Of a DNA stretch of 64,000 nucleotides, positions 55,841 through 64,000 are shown in pieces (position 1 is the first letter of the stretch; each line of letters starts with the position of its first letter). The translations under genes were made by a program, and so were the position numbers. This stretch comes from Vibrio sp. 99-8-1 (GTDB lineage Bacteria; Pseudomonadota; Gammaproteobacteria; Enterobacterales; Vibrionaceae), in assembly GCF_013114595.1 (NCBI RefSeq), contig NZ_VTXE01000019.1:23996-87995 (forward strand), in the 5' to 3' direction. The notes beneath the pieces were generated by a model. The model was given only the letters and a program-made list of their open reading frames with translations, had not been told where the DNA came from and did not search any database.

Positions 55841-57670
55841 TTATTTGGCAGGACGGCTTGCACGCTTACGTTCGTTTTCAGTCAATAACTTCTTACGAAT
55901 ACGGATGCTTTCAGGTGTTACTTCTACCAACTCATCTTCATCGATAAACTCAAGCGCTTGCTCCAGAGTGTATTTGATTGGTGGTGACAGAACCTGTGCT
56001 TCATCGGTACCCGATGCACGAACGTTGGTTAGCTGCTTACCTTTAAGACAGTTAACGGTCAAATCGTTTGAACGGTTATGAATACCGATGATTTGTCCTT
56101 CATACACTTCATCAGCGTGCTCAGCAAATAGACGACCACGCTCTTGAAGGTTAAACAGAGCATAAGTTAACGCTTTACCTGTTGCATTTGAAATCAACAC
56201 ACCGTTATTACGTTGGCCGATAACACCACCTTTATGTGGTCCGTAATGATCGTAAGTATGGTAAAGCAGACCTGAACCTGAAGTCAGTGTCATAAATTCT
56301 GTCTGGAAACCGATAAGACCACGAGATGGCATCATAAAGTCCATACGTACACGGCCTTTACCATCTGGTGCCATATCCGTTAGTTCACCTTTACGGATAC
56401 CAATGTTTTCCATGATACCGCCCTGATGCTCTTCAACCACATCAATCGTAACGGTTTCATAAGGTTCTAGTAGCTGACCATCTTCTTCTTTCAGAATAAC
56501 TTCCGGACGAGATACCGCTAATTCAAAACCTTCACGACGCATGTTCTCGATCAGAATAGACAGGTGAAGCTCACCACGACCAGATACACGGAAACGGTCT
56601 GGGTTGTCAGTTTCTTCTACACGCAATGCAACATTGTGTACTAACTCTTTCTCTAGACGCTCTAGGATATTACGAGAGGTAACAAATTTACCTTCTTTAC
56701 CGGCGAATGGAGAGGTGTTTACCTGGAACGTCATGGTTACTGTTGGTTCATCAACAGATAGCGGAGTCATCGCTTCAACATTATTTTGGTCACAAATCGT
56801 GTCTGAAATTTTCAGCTCACCCAGACCTGTAATTGCGATGATGTCACCCGCATTGGCTTGATCCGTTTCATGGCGCTCTAAGCCAAGGTAACCAAGAACG
56901 GTACCAACCTTGCCATTTCGTTTCTTACCATCAGCGCTGACAATAGTTACTTGCTGGTTAGGCTTAACTGAGCCGCGAGTTACACGACATACACCGATAA
57001 CACCAACATAAGAACTGTAGTCAAGCTGAGATACCTGCATTTGCAGAGCACCATCAATATCAACGCTTGGTGCGTCTACAGTATCAACAACAGCTTGGAA
57101 CAACGGTTCCATATCTTCACCAACCGTACCTTCTTCCATTGTTGCCCAACCGTTTAAAGCTGAAGCGTAAACAACAGTAAAGTCTAACTGCTCATCGGTA
57201 GCACCTAGGTTATCAAACAGATCAAATACTTGATCCATAACCCAATCAGGACGTGCACCCGGACGGTCAATTTTGTTGATAACAACAATTGGCTTAAGAC
57301 CGTGTGCGAAAGCTTTTTGTGTTACAAAGCGAGTTTGAGGCATTGGGCCGTCAACAGCATCAACGATCAATAAAACAGAATCTACCATTGACATGATACG
57401 CTCTACTTCACCACCGAAATCGGCGTGTCCCGGAGTATCTACGATATTAATACGGTAGTCGTTCCAGTTAATCGCTGTGTTCTTAGCAAGAATGGTAATA
57501 CCGCGCTCTTTCTCGATATCGTTCGAGTCCATAACACGTTCTTCTGCTTCTCCACGAGATTCTAGAGTACCTGATTGCTGAAGCAGCTTATCTACTAATG
57601 TTGTTTTACCGTGGTCAACGTGCGCGATGATCGCGATATTTCTTAATTTATCAATCTGTGGAGTAGCCAT
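55841..57670 (-). CDS. typA: Translational GTPase TypA/BipA
   Basis: Ribosome-binding GTPase involved in 50S assembly and stress or low-temperature growth. 609 residues from the ATG at 57670 ([20 protein letters not shown]). G1 [10 protein letters not shown]3 DTPGHADF, G4 NKIDRPGA, G5 YASALNGW; then domain II, and the C-terminal BipA-specific region ([20 protein letters not shown]). The frame to TTG 57688 is an unsupported extension. Leftward, opposite to glnA, as in E. coli. Confidence 0.97.
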   Translation of the reverse strand: MATPQIDKLRNIAIIAHVDHGKTTLVDKLLQQSGTLESRGEAEERVMDSNDIEKERGITILAKNTAINWNDYRINIVDTPGHADFGGEVERIMSMVDSVLLIVDAVDGPMPQTRFVTQKAFAHGLKPIVVINKIDRPGARPDWVMDQVFDLFDNLGATDEQLDFTVVYASALNGWATMEEGTVGEDMEPLFQAVVDTVDAPSVDIDGALQMQVSQLDYSSYVGVIGVCRVTRGSVKPNQQVTIVSADGKKRNGKVGTVLGYLGLERHETDQANAGDIIAITGLGELKISDTICDQNNVEAMTPLSVDEPTVTMTFQVNTSPFAGKEGKFVTSRNILERLEKELVHNVALRVEETDNPDRFRVSGRGELHLSILIENMRREGFELAVSRPEVILKEEDGQLLEPYETVTIDVVEEHQGGIMENIGIRKGELTDMAPDGKGRVRMDFMMPSRGLIGFQTEFMTLTSGSGLLYHTYDHYGPHKGGVIGQRNNGVLISNATGKALTYALFNLQERGRLFAEHADEVYEGQIIGIHNRSNDLTVNCLKGKQLTNVRASGTDEAQVLSPPIKYTLEQALEFIDEDELVEVTPESIRIRKKLLTENERKRASRPAK

Positions 57671-58077
57671 GAATTTTGAGTCACTCAATTATCAAGCAGG
57701 GTTCATTCGCTGCTTTTGGTTTAAAAAATCGGCGCTAATGTAGCAGATTTTTCTCTAAACAGCTAAGAAATGTGATCTGATACGACGAAAATTGTTCATT
57801 TTTTGTCAAAAATCCTACTTGTTAACCATAGTTTGCTTTGTAGAGCCAAGCAATCTTATTCGTTTTACATTAACGTTGAATATTAACCACTCATACCAAA
57901 GCTCTAAAAAAGTGGGCTCTTCTACAAATTTTTTCTACAGCAAAATCCATTAACCGCGTATAGCCCCTGCATCTCAAAACTGCTCAGCAATATGCTACAC
58001 ATTGACAGTTTTCATCTTGACTATTTACCTCAAACCATGCTGAATGAACAAGTAAGTTTATTGTAGCCACATCACAT
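57671..58077. other. Divergent typA/glnA upstream region
   Basis: No gene is seen. It should contain the typA promoter on the minus strand and any sigma-70 promoter of glnA, but no pair of consensus boxes stands out. The right part (58078 onward) holds the nitrogen-control sites annotated separately. Confidence 0.45.
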
Positions 58078-58115
58078 TGCACCAAATATGTGCAAACAGT
58101 GATCATTTTGGTGCA
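58078..58115. promoter_or_regulatory. Two NtrC-type sites upstream of glnA
   Basis: TGCACCAAATATGTGCA (58078-58094) closely matches the NtrC dyad TGCACCANNNTGGTGCA. A second site at 58099-58115 has a perfect right half (TGGTGCA) and a poor left half. They are centred about 119 and 98 bases upstream of the predicted sigma-54 start, like the enhancer pair of enteric glnA. Confidence 0.75.
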
Positions 58116-58178
58116 CAGCCGCCATCAAAGAGCCGCTTTAAAATTACAAGCCCATGAAATTAAAAGGATTATAATAAG

Positions 58179-58194
58179 TGGCACGGTTTTAGCT
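58179..58194 (+). promoter_or_regulatory. Sigma-54 promoter of glnA
   Basis: TGGCACGGTTTTAGCT has the -24 GG and -12 GC elements separated by exactly 10 bases and matches TGGCACN4-5TTGCW at most positions. The predicted start is near 58205, leaving a 95-base leader before glnA. Confidence 0.8.
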
Positions 58195-58299
58195 TAGTAA
58201 CAGCATCATAGATTAATGCAATTACTGCAAAGACATTAATCAATGACGATTTAGTAAATCGAAACTGTACCGCATTAATAACACTGGAGGTTATCCAAG

Positions 58300-59709
58300 A
58301 TGTCAGTAGAAAATGTTTTATCGCTTATCCAAGAAAACGAAGTTAAGTTTATCGACCTACGCTTTACCGATACCAAAGGTAAAGAGCAGCATATTTCTAT
58401 CCCTGCTCACCAAATCGACGCAGATTTCTTCGAAGAAGGTAAGATGTTTGATGGTTCGTCTGTTGCTGGTTGGAAAGGAATCAACGAGTCAGACATGGTC
58501 ATGATGCCTGACGCAACAAGTGCTGTATTAGACCCATTCACTGAAGACTCAACGCTAAATATCCGTTGTGACATTCTAGAGCCTGCCACTATGCAAGGCT
58601 ATGACCGTGACCCACGCTCTATCGCGAAACGTGCAGAAGACTACATGAAAGCTTCTGGCGTAGCCGATTCAGTATTGGTTGGCCCTGAACCAGAATTCTT
58701 CCTATTTGATGATGTTAAGTTTAATACCGACATATCAGGTTCTTTCTTTAAGATTGATGATGTAGAAGCGTCTTGGAACACTGGTTCTCACGTTGAAGGT
58801 GGTAACAAAGGTCACCGTCCAGGTGTGAAGGGTGGTTACTTCCCAGTAGCCCCAGTGGATTCATCTCAAGATATCCGTAGCGCAATGTGTCTAGTGATGG
58901 AAGAGATGGGACTGGTTGTTGAAGCTCACCACCACGAGGTAGCGACAGCAGGTCAAAACGAAATTGCTACTCGTTTCAATACCCTAACTGCAAAAGCAGA
59001 TGAAATCCAAATCTATAAGTATGTTGTTCACAATGTCGCTCACGCGTACGGAAAAACAGCAACCTTTATGCCTAAGCCACTTGTTGGTGATAACGGTAGT
59101 GGTATGCACGTTCACATGTCTTTAAACAAAGATGGTGTTAACTTGTTTGCTGGTGATAAGTACGGCGGCCTATCTGAAATGGCTCTTTACTACATTGGTG
59201 GTATCATTAAGCACGCTCGCGCTATTAACGCCTTTGCTAATGCATCAACTAACTCGTACAAACGTCTTGTACCCGGTTTTGAAGCACCAGTAATGCTGGC
59301 GTACTCTGCACGTAACCGTTCAGCTTCAATCCGTATCCCAGTGGTACCAAGCCCTAAAGCTCGTCGTATCGAACTGCGCTTTGGTGACCCGACAGCAAAC
59401 CCATACTTAGGTTTTGCAGCGATGCTGATGGCAGGCCTAGACGGCATTAAGAACAAGATTCACCCAGGTGAAGCAATGGATAAAGATCTCTATGACTTGC
59501 CTGCTGAAGAAGCAGCAGAGATCCCAACCGTTGCAGAATCATTGCAGCAAGCTCTTGCATGTCTTGATGACGACCGTGAGTTCTTGACTGCCGGTGGCGT
59601 ATTCTCTGATGACTTTATCGATTCTTACATCGCGCTTAAGTCTGAAGATGTTGAGAAAATCAATATGGCGACTCACCCACTAGAGTTTGAACTTTACTAC
59701 TCTGTATAA
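58300..59709 (+). CDS. glnA: Glutamine synthetase, type I
   Basis: Assimilates ammonia by converting glutamate to glutamine with ATP. 469 residues, the enteric GSI-beta length. It has the [17 protein letters not shown] latch region, GPEPEFFLF (metal glutamates), [10 protein letters not shown], and the adenylylation tyrosine Tyr398 in [10 protein letters not shown], so it should be regulated by GlnE. A GGAGG SD precedes the ATG. It is first in the glnA-ntrB-ntrC group with its own terminator. Confidence 0.98.
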   Translation: MSVENVLSLIQENEVKFIDLRFTDTKGKEQHISIPAHQIDADFFEEGKMFDGSSVAGWKGINESDMVMMPDATSAVLDPFTEDSTLNIRCDILEPATMQGYDRDPRSIAKRAEDYMKASGVADSVLVGPEPEFFLFDDVKFNTDISGSFFKIDDVEASWNTGSHVEGGNKGHRPGVKGGYFPVAPVDSSQDIRSAMCLVMEEMGLVVEAHHHEVATAGQNEIATRFNTLTAKADEIQIYKYVVHNVAHAYGKTATFMPKPLVGDNGSGMHVHMSLNKDGVNLFAGDKYGGLSEMALYYIGGIIKHARAINAFANASTNSYKRLVPGFEAPVMLAYSARNRSASIRIPVVPSPKARRIELRFGDPTANPYLGFAAMLMAGLDGIKNKIHPGEAMDKDLYDLPAEEAAEIPTVAESLQQALACLDDDREFLTAGGVFSDDFIDSYIALKSEDVEKINMATHPLEFELYYSV

Positions 59710-59734
59710 TCGCCACGATTTGACTTGTTAATCG

Positions 59735-59760
59735 AAGCTCGCCATTTGGCGAGCTTTTTT
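59735..59760 (+). terminator. Terminator of glnA
   Basis: Stem AAGCTCGCC (59735-59743) with GGCGAGCTT (59748-59756), loop ATTT, and U-run. It separates glnA from ntrBC. The following 265 bases have no gene; a short hairpin GCTCTA/TAGAGC with a GCAA loop lies at 59810-59825. Confidence 0.9.
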
Positions 59761-60025
59761 GTTTCATGCTTTTAACACTCTGAATCGTCAAGCCAATCAA
59801 CAAGAAAGCGCTCTAGCAATAGAGCAAACTCACCACCAGCCCTCGCAAAATCAGTTCATAATTTAATTCGTTGTCACTCACGGCCAAAGCGGCAAGCTAA
59901 TTGCATTATTAGAGTCATACCAGAGGATGTCATCGCTGATAGCAACGATTTGCTCAGCAATGTAGAGAAATAGTGCTATTAACGCTACCGTTGCGCCGCA
60001 CTATCATTCATACTAAAAATTGAGT

Positions 60026-60042
60026 TGCACAATTTTGGTGCA
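60026..60042. promoter_or_regulatory. NtrC-type site upstream of ntrB
   Basis: TGCACAATTTTGGTGCA agrees with TGCACCANNNTGGTGCA at 13 of 14 fixed positions. It lies 36 bases before the ntrB start, where bound NtrC would block a sigma-70 promoter, as at the glnL operator of E. coli. Confidence 0.78.
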
Positions 60043-60077
60043 ATGTTCAATAATAGAGCAGAAATAAGGAAACTGTT

Positions 60078-61124
60078 GTGACCAATGATCTTTCCACTGC
60101 CATTTTAGAGAATGTCGTCACCGCCACGCTAATGCTGGATGAGGACCTAGTGGTTCGCTACGCTAATCCCGCGACCGAGCAGCTTTTTTCACAAAGCACA
60201 AAACGTATTGTTGATAGCCCTCTCTCCAAACTGATTCAGCACGCCTCGATGGATCTGGCATTACTCACCCAGCCACTGCAGAGCGGACAGAGTATTACCG
60301 ACAGCGATGTTACCTTTGTTGTTGACGGAAAACCTTTAATGCTAGAAGTGACCGCCAGTCCAATCACATGGCAAAAGCAGCTAATGCTGCTCATTGAGAT
60401 GCGCAGAATTGGTCAACAGCGACGATTAAGCCAAGAGCTGAATCAACACGCTCAACAGCAAGCGGCAAAACTGTTAGTCAGAGGATTGGCTCATGAAATT
60501 AAAAACCCACTAGGGGGCTTAAGAGGCGCGGCACAACTGTTAGAAAAAATGCTGCCAGAACCATCATTAACGGAATATACCCAAATTATCATAGAGCAAG
60601 CAGACAGACTTCGAGCTCTTGTTGATCGATTATTAGGGCCACAAAAACCGGGCAAGAAACGGCCAGAAAACCTGCATATAGTGTTAGAGAAAGTGCGACA
60701 ATTGGTGGAGCTGGAGTCCGGTTCTAAAGTGATTATTGATCGCGATTATGACCCTAGCTTGCCTGATCTGTTGATCGATGCCGATCAAATTGAACAGGCC
60801 CTACTCAATATTGTTAGCAATGCGGCACAAATACTGTCTGGTCAACAAGATGCCCGTATTACTCTAAAAACCCGCACGGTTCACCAAGCCAATATTCACG
60901 GTCAACGATATAAACTCTCAGCTCGAATTGAAATTATCGATAATGGACCGGGAATTCCCACTAAGTTGCAAGACACTCTGTTCTATCCAATGGTTAGTGG
61001 CCGAGAGGGAGGTACAGGGTTAGGGCTCTCTATTTCACAAAACTTAATCGATCAGCACAAAGGCAAAATCGATGTAGAGAGCTGGCCGGGTCGAACCACA
61101 TTTACTATTTACTTGCCGATATAA
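60078..61124 (+). CDS. glnL: Nitrogen regulation sensor kinase NtrB
   Basis: Cytoplasmic histidine kinase/phosphatase that, with PII, sets NtrC phosphorylation. 348 residues: a PAS domain (about 8-115), an H box with His139 in RGLAHEIKNPLGGLRGAAQL (same number as E. coli), N box (QIEQALLNIVSNAAQI), and G boxes (IDNGPGIP; GREGGTGLGLSISQNL). GTG start at 60078 with an AAGGA SD. It is followed by ntrC after 39 bases. Confidence 0.96.
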   Translation: MTNDLSTAILENVVTATLMLDEDLVVRYANPATEQLFSQSTKRIVDSPLSKLIQHASMDLALLTQPLQSGQSITDSDVTFVVDGKPLMLEVTASPITWQKQLMLLIEMRRIGQQRRLSQELNQHAQQQAAKLLVRGLAHEIKNPLGGLRGAAQLLEKMLPEPSLTEYTQIIIEQADRLRALVDRLLGPQKPGKKRPENLHIVLEKVRQLVELESGSKVIIDRDYDPSLPDLLIDADQIEQALLNIVSNAAQILSGQQDARITLKTRTVHQANIHGQRYKLSARIEIIDNGPGIPTKLQDTLFYPMVSGREGGTGLGLSISQNLIDQHKGKIDVESWPGRTTFTIYLPI

Positions 61125-61163
61125 CGAAAGATAAATGCCATATAGGCATAAACAAGGATATTT

Positions 61164-62573
61164 ATGAGTAAAGGATACGTTTGGGTTGTTGATGACGACA
61201 GTTCAATTCGCTGGGTAATGGAAAAAACCCTCTCTTCAGCGAAGATTCGCTGTGAAACTTTTGCTGATGCAGAAAGTGTTCTTACTGCATTAGAAAGAGA
61301 GTGCCCTGATGTGTTGGTGTCTGACATTCGTATGCCAGGTATGGACGGTCTGGATCTGCTAGGTCAGGTTCATCGCCAATATCCCGATCTACCCATTATC
61401 ATTATGACAGCACATTCTGATCTAGATGCTGCCGTTAACGCATACCAACATGGTGCTTTTGAATACATTCCTAAACCATTCGACATTGATGAGACATTAA
61501 CTTTAGTAGAAAGAGCCATCACTCACAGTTACGAGCAGAAGAGAAGCAATAACCTTGACGATACTCTTCCTAGTGATACTCCAGAGATCATCGGCGAAGC
61601 CCCAACCATGCAAGAGGTTTTTAGAGCAATTGGTCGTCTCTCTCGGTCTTCGATTTCTGTATTAATTAATGGCGAATCAGGTACAGGTAAAGAACTTGTG
61701 GCTCATGCACTTCATCGCCACAGTCCTAGAGCGAAAAATCCTTTTATTGCACTCAACATGGCTGCTATCCCTAAAGACTTAATTGAGTCGGAACTTTTCG
61801 GTCATGAAAAAGGAGCATTTACTGGCGCAAATAGTGTCCGTCACGGCCGATTTGAGCAAGCAAATGGAGGAACATTGTTTCTCGATGAGATAGGCGACAT
61901 GCCTTTAGATATTCAGACACGGCTGCTTCGAGTCCTTTCCGATGGTCAGTTTTATCGTGTGGGTGGTCACTCTGCGATAAAAGTGGACGTTAGAATTGTT
62001 GCCGCGACTCATCAAAATTTAGAGCAGCTTGTTCATGAAGGGGATTTTAGGGAAGACCTTTTTCATCGCTTAAACGTAATACGCATACAAATTCCGGCGC
62101 TAAGAGAACGAAAACAGGATATAGAAAAGCTCTCACAGCACTTTCTAGTGCTTGCTGCTGAAGAGTTAGGGGTAGAAGTAAAAACCCTACACTCAACCAC
62201 CATTGAGGCTCTTAAAAAGCTTCCTTGGCCGGGAAACGTTCGTCAGTTAGAGAACATTTGTCGCTGGCTCACCGTAATGGCCAGTGGCAGTGAAGTACTG
62301 CCTACAGATCTGCCTACAGAACTGGTACAAGAGAAGCCGGTACTGTTGGCATCTAATAGTGATAACTGGCAAACACAGTTAGATAACTGGGCAAGAGCAG
62401 CCCTCACCTCTGGAGAGACGGAACTGCTATCATACGCATTGCCAGAGTTTGAACGAATACTACTTACTGCAGCGCTCAATCATACCAATGGACACAAACA
62501 AGAAGCCGCTAAAGTACTTGGCTGGGGACGAAATACCCTAACGAGAAAACTGAAAGAGCTGAATATCAATTGA
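61164..62573 (+). CDS. glnG: Nitrogen regulator NtrC (sigma-54 activator)
   Basis: Response regulator activating sigma-54 promoters. 469 residues: receiver with phospho-site Asp54 in LVSDIRMPGMDG, AAA+ domain with Walker A GESGTGKE and the sigma-54 loop GAFTGA (in HEKGAFTGANSVRHGRF), and a C-terminal Fis-type helix-turn-helix (HKQEAAKVLGWGRNTLTRKL). Its sites are found upstream of glnA and ntrB here. A GGA SD precedes the ATG. Confidence 0.97.
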   Translation: MSKGYVWVVDDDSSIRWVMEKTLSSAKIRCETFADAESVLTALERECPDVLVSDIRMPGMDGLDLLGQVHRQYPDLPIIIMTAHSDLDAAVNAYQHGAFEYIPKPFDIDETLTLVERAITHSYEQKRSNNLDDTLPSDTPEIIGEAPTMQEVFRAIGRLSRSSISVLINGESGTGKELVAHALHRHSPRAKNPFIALNMAAIPKDLIESELFGHEKGAFTGANSVRHGRFEQANGGTLFLDEIGDMPLDIQTRLLRVLSDGQFYRVGGHSAIKVDVRIVAATHQNLEQLVHEGDFREDLFHRLNVIRIQIPALRERKQDIEKLSQHFLVLAAEELGVEVKTLHSTTIEALKKLPWPGNVRQLENICRWLTVMASGSEVLPTDLPTELVQEKPVLLASNSDNWQTQLDNWARAALTSGETELLSYALPEFERILLTAALNHTNGHKQEAAKVLGWGRNTLTRKLKELNIN

Positions 62574-62655
62574 TCTAATCACAACGTCAGCAAGCTGGGT
62601 ATGACCATACTCCTCACCCAAAAGAGCCATCAACAGCTATGGTTAACAGATAAAG

Positions 62656-62680
62656 AAAAACAGCCTATTCGGCTGTTTTT
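62656..62680 (+). terminator. Terminator of ntrBC
   Basis: Stem AAAAACAGCC (62656-62665) with GGCTGTTTTT (62671-62680), loop TATTC, about 85 bases after ntrC. Confidence 0.92.
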
Positions 62681-62819
62681 CTCTGTTTCTGCTACAGACA
62701 AATCGACATTTCTCTCCATATACTTATCTAAACCTGTCTGTTGATAATGTGTACCATTCAATTTCGATACCACAGGTTTGTCCGACCAACATTAAAAGAC
62801 CAAGCCAAGGACAACAACA

Positions 62820-63839
62820 ATGATTAATAAAGAGCTGCCTTTAACAGATATTCATCGCCATCTTGACGGAAATGTTCGAATTGAAACCATTTTAGAGTTA
62901 GGCAGCAAATTTTCTGTTAACTTGCCCGCGAATGATATCGACTCTTTACGCCCATACGTACAGATAATAGAAGCAGAGCCTACACTCGTTGCTTTCTTAT
63001 CCAAGCTTGATTGGGGCTGTGCCGTACTGGGTGATTTAGACGCTTGCCGTCGCATTGCTTATGAAAATGTTGAGGATGCCCTAAACGCTCAAATAGATTA
63101 CGCGGAACTCCGTTTCTCACCATATTACATGGCGATGAAACACAATTTACCCGTAGCTGGAGTGGTTGAAGCGGTCATTGATGGTGTCCAAGCGGGTAGC
63201 CGAGACTTCTGCGTAAAAACCAACTTGATAGGCATAATGAGCCGCTCTTTTGGCACTGACGCCTGTCAACAAGAACTTGATGCTTTACTTAGCCAGAAGC
63301 AGCACCTAGTCGCGGTAGATTTAGCAGGAGACGAGCTCGGACAACCAGGAGAGTTATTTGTACCACACTTTAAACAAGTTCGTGATGCAGGACTTAGAGT
63401 GACCGTCCATGCGGGTGAAGCAGCTGGAGCTGCCAGTATGTGGCAAGCAATTGAAGAGCTAGGTGCCGAACGAATAGGTCATGGCGTTAAAGCCATTGAA
63501 GACACAAGACTGATGGACTTTTTGGTAGAGAAACGTATTGGCATTGAATCCTGCTTAACATCAAACATTCAAACTAGCACGGTACCTTCATTAGCTGAGC
63601 ATCCAATTAGAGCCTTCTTACAACACGGTGTTCTTGCATCACTTAATACTGATGACCCGGCCGTTGAGGGCATTGAACTTCCCCATGAATACGAAGTCGC
63701 CGCTCCGCAAGCAGGATTAAGTACAGCACAGGTTCATCAGGCGCAAATTAACGGTTTGGATATTTCGTTTTTATCTGATGCAGAGAAAATGGAATTGAAA
63801 ACAGAAGTCGCCCGTCGACAGTTAAACTCATCAACATAA
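62820..63839 (+). CDS. add: Adenosine deaminase
   Basis: Deaminates adenosine/deoxyadenosine to inosine forms in purine salvage. 339 residues, with the zinc ligands in [22 protein letters not shown] (catalytic glutamate in HAGE), GHGVKA, and SLNTDDPAV. Normal length for bacterial ADA. SD AAGGACAA. Single gene; nothing in the promoter region looks like a PurR box. Confidence 0.95.
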   Translation: MINKELPLTDIHRHLDGNVRIETILELGSKFSVNLPANDIDSLRPYVQIIEAEPTLVAFLSKLDWGCAVLGDLDACRRIAYENVEDALNAQIDYAELRFSPYYMAMKHNLPVAGVVEAVIDGVQAGSRDFCVKTNLIGIMSRSFGTDACQQELDALLSQKQHLVAVDLAGDELGQPGELFVPHFKQVRDAGLRVTVHAGEAAGAASMWQAIEELGAERIGHGVKAIEDTRLMDFLVEKRIGIESCLTSNIQTSTVPSLAEHPIRAFLQHGVLASLNTDDPAVEGIELPHEYEVAAPQAGLSTAQVHQAQINGLDISFLSDAEKMELKTEVARRQLNSST

Positions 63840-63940
63840 TATGGCTTGATGTGTGTGATTCATAAAGATGGTTAAAGCGCGAAAACAAACCATAAAATGT
63901 ATTAGTTCCGACTAGATCTGACACTTCAATTTGAAAAGAA

Positions 63941-64000
63941 GAGAGTTACCCACTTTGATTAAGGTGCTGAATCTTAAATCAAAGAAAAGAGGTAACTCTC
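63941..64000. other. Nested inverted repeats at the right edge, possible IS leader
   Basis: GAGAGTTACC (63941-63950) and GGTAACTCTC (63991-64000) are perfect inverted copies. Inside them CTTTGATTAAG (63953-63963) pairs with CTTAAATCAAAG (63973-63984), one base bulged. The right arm also contains AGAGG, an SD that would serve an ORF starting just beyond the edge. This layout resembles the leader of a transposase gene, where a hairpin hides the ribosome site; the family cannot be named. Confidence 0.45.

Overview
The window reads as ordinary chromosomal backbone of a gammaproteobacterium, almost certainly a Vibrionaceae (Vibrio-like). The evidence is the Vibrio-type Gsp/Eps proteins (EpsL beginning at SEFLTVRLS, EpsM ending in KRLQLKRGG), the gene orders rph-pyrE, slmA-dut-coaBC-radC-rpmBG-mutM-coaD, gmk-rpoZ-spoT-trmH, bioH-comF-nfuA and glnA-ntrB-ntrC, and Vibrio-like small conserved proteins. 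Base composition by eye is in the mid-40s percent GC. No rRNA, tRNA, CRISPR array, integron or prophage was seen. Taxonomy below family level is not claimed.

Layout. (1) 1-4.6 kb: an LPS-core segment with a partial membrane-protein gene, Kdo kinase kdkA, two family-9 glycosyltransferases, a WaaE-like family-2 glycosyltransferase and coaD. (2) 4.6-8.6 kb: an LTA-synthase-like sulfatase, mutM, a small membrane-anchored protein, and rpmG/rpmB with a clear sigma-70 promoter and terminator; a 107-bp palindromic repeat lies between. (3) 9-15.4 kb: radC, coaBC, dut, slmA, lpxL, pyrE and rph, with a 178-bp MITE directly upstream of slmA and an E. coli-style attenuator between rph and pyrE. (4) 15.5-22.6 kb: yicC, gmk, rpoZ, spoT, trmH and xanP; xanP has a consensus PurR operator over its promoter. 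(5) 22.7-26.5 kb: an accessory-looking leftward cluster of a mini-thioredoxin, a CSCSS permease, a SigZ-like sigma factor and a secreted protein with four retropepsin-like repeats. (6) 26.7-32 kb: tex, a conserved hypothetical, bioH, comF and nfuA. (7) 32-34.2 kb: an orphan gene for a three-part protein (TPR-like + SGNH-like + CitC-like nucleotidyltransferase), the most unusual gene here. (8) 34.2-47.1 kb: cysQ, nudE and the complete type II secretion operon gspCDEFGHIJKLMN, all leftward. (9) 47.3-57.7 kb: hslR-hslO, pckA, an AsmA-like protein, yiiD, dtd, yihY, a DUF2959 lipoprotein and typA. (10) 58-64 kb: glnA with a sigma-54 promoter and NtrC-type sites, ntrB/ntrC with their own NtrC-type site, add, and at the right edge a strong nested hairpin that may be the start of an insertion sequence.

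How the genes work together: the left part builds envelope (LPS core sugars, Kdo phosphorylation, lipid A acylation) beside nucleotide/CoA metabolism and DNA repair; the gsp operon makes the secretion apparatus; glnA-ntrBC is the nitrogen-response unit. Coding density is high and no broken gene was seen. Starts were moved inward from the longest ORF wherever a Shine-Dalgarno (SD) sequence or family alignment decided it. Family assignments are from recalled sequence motifs, not database searches.
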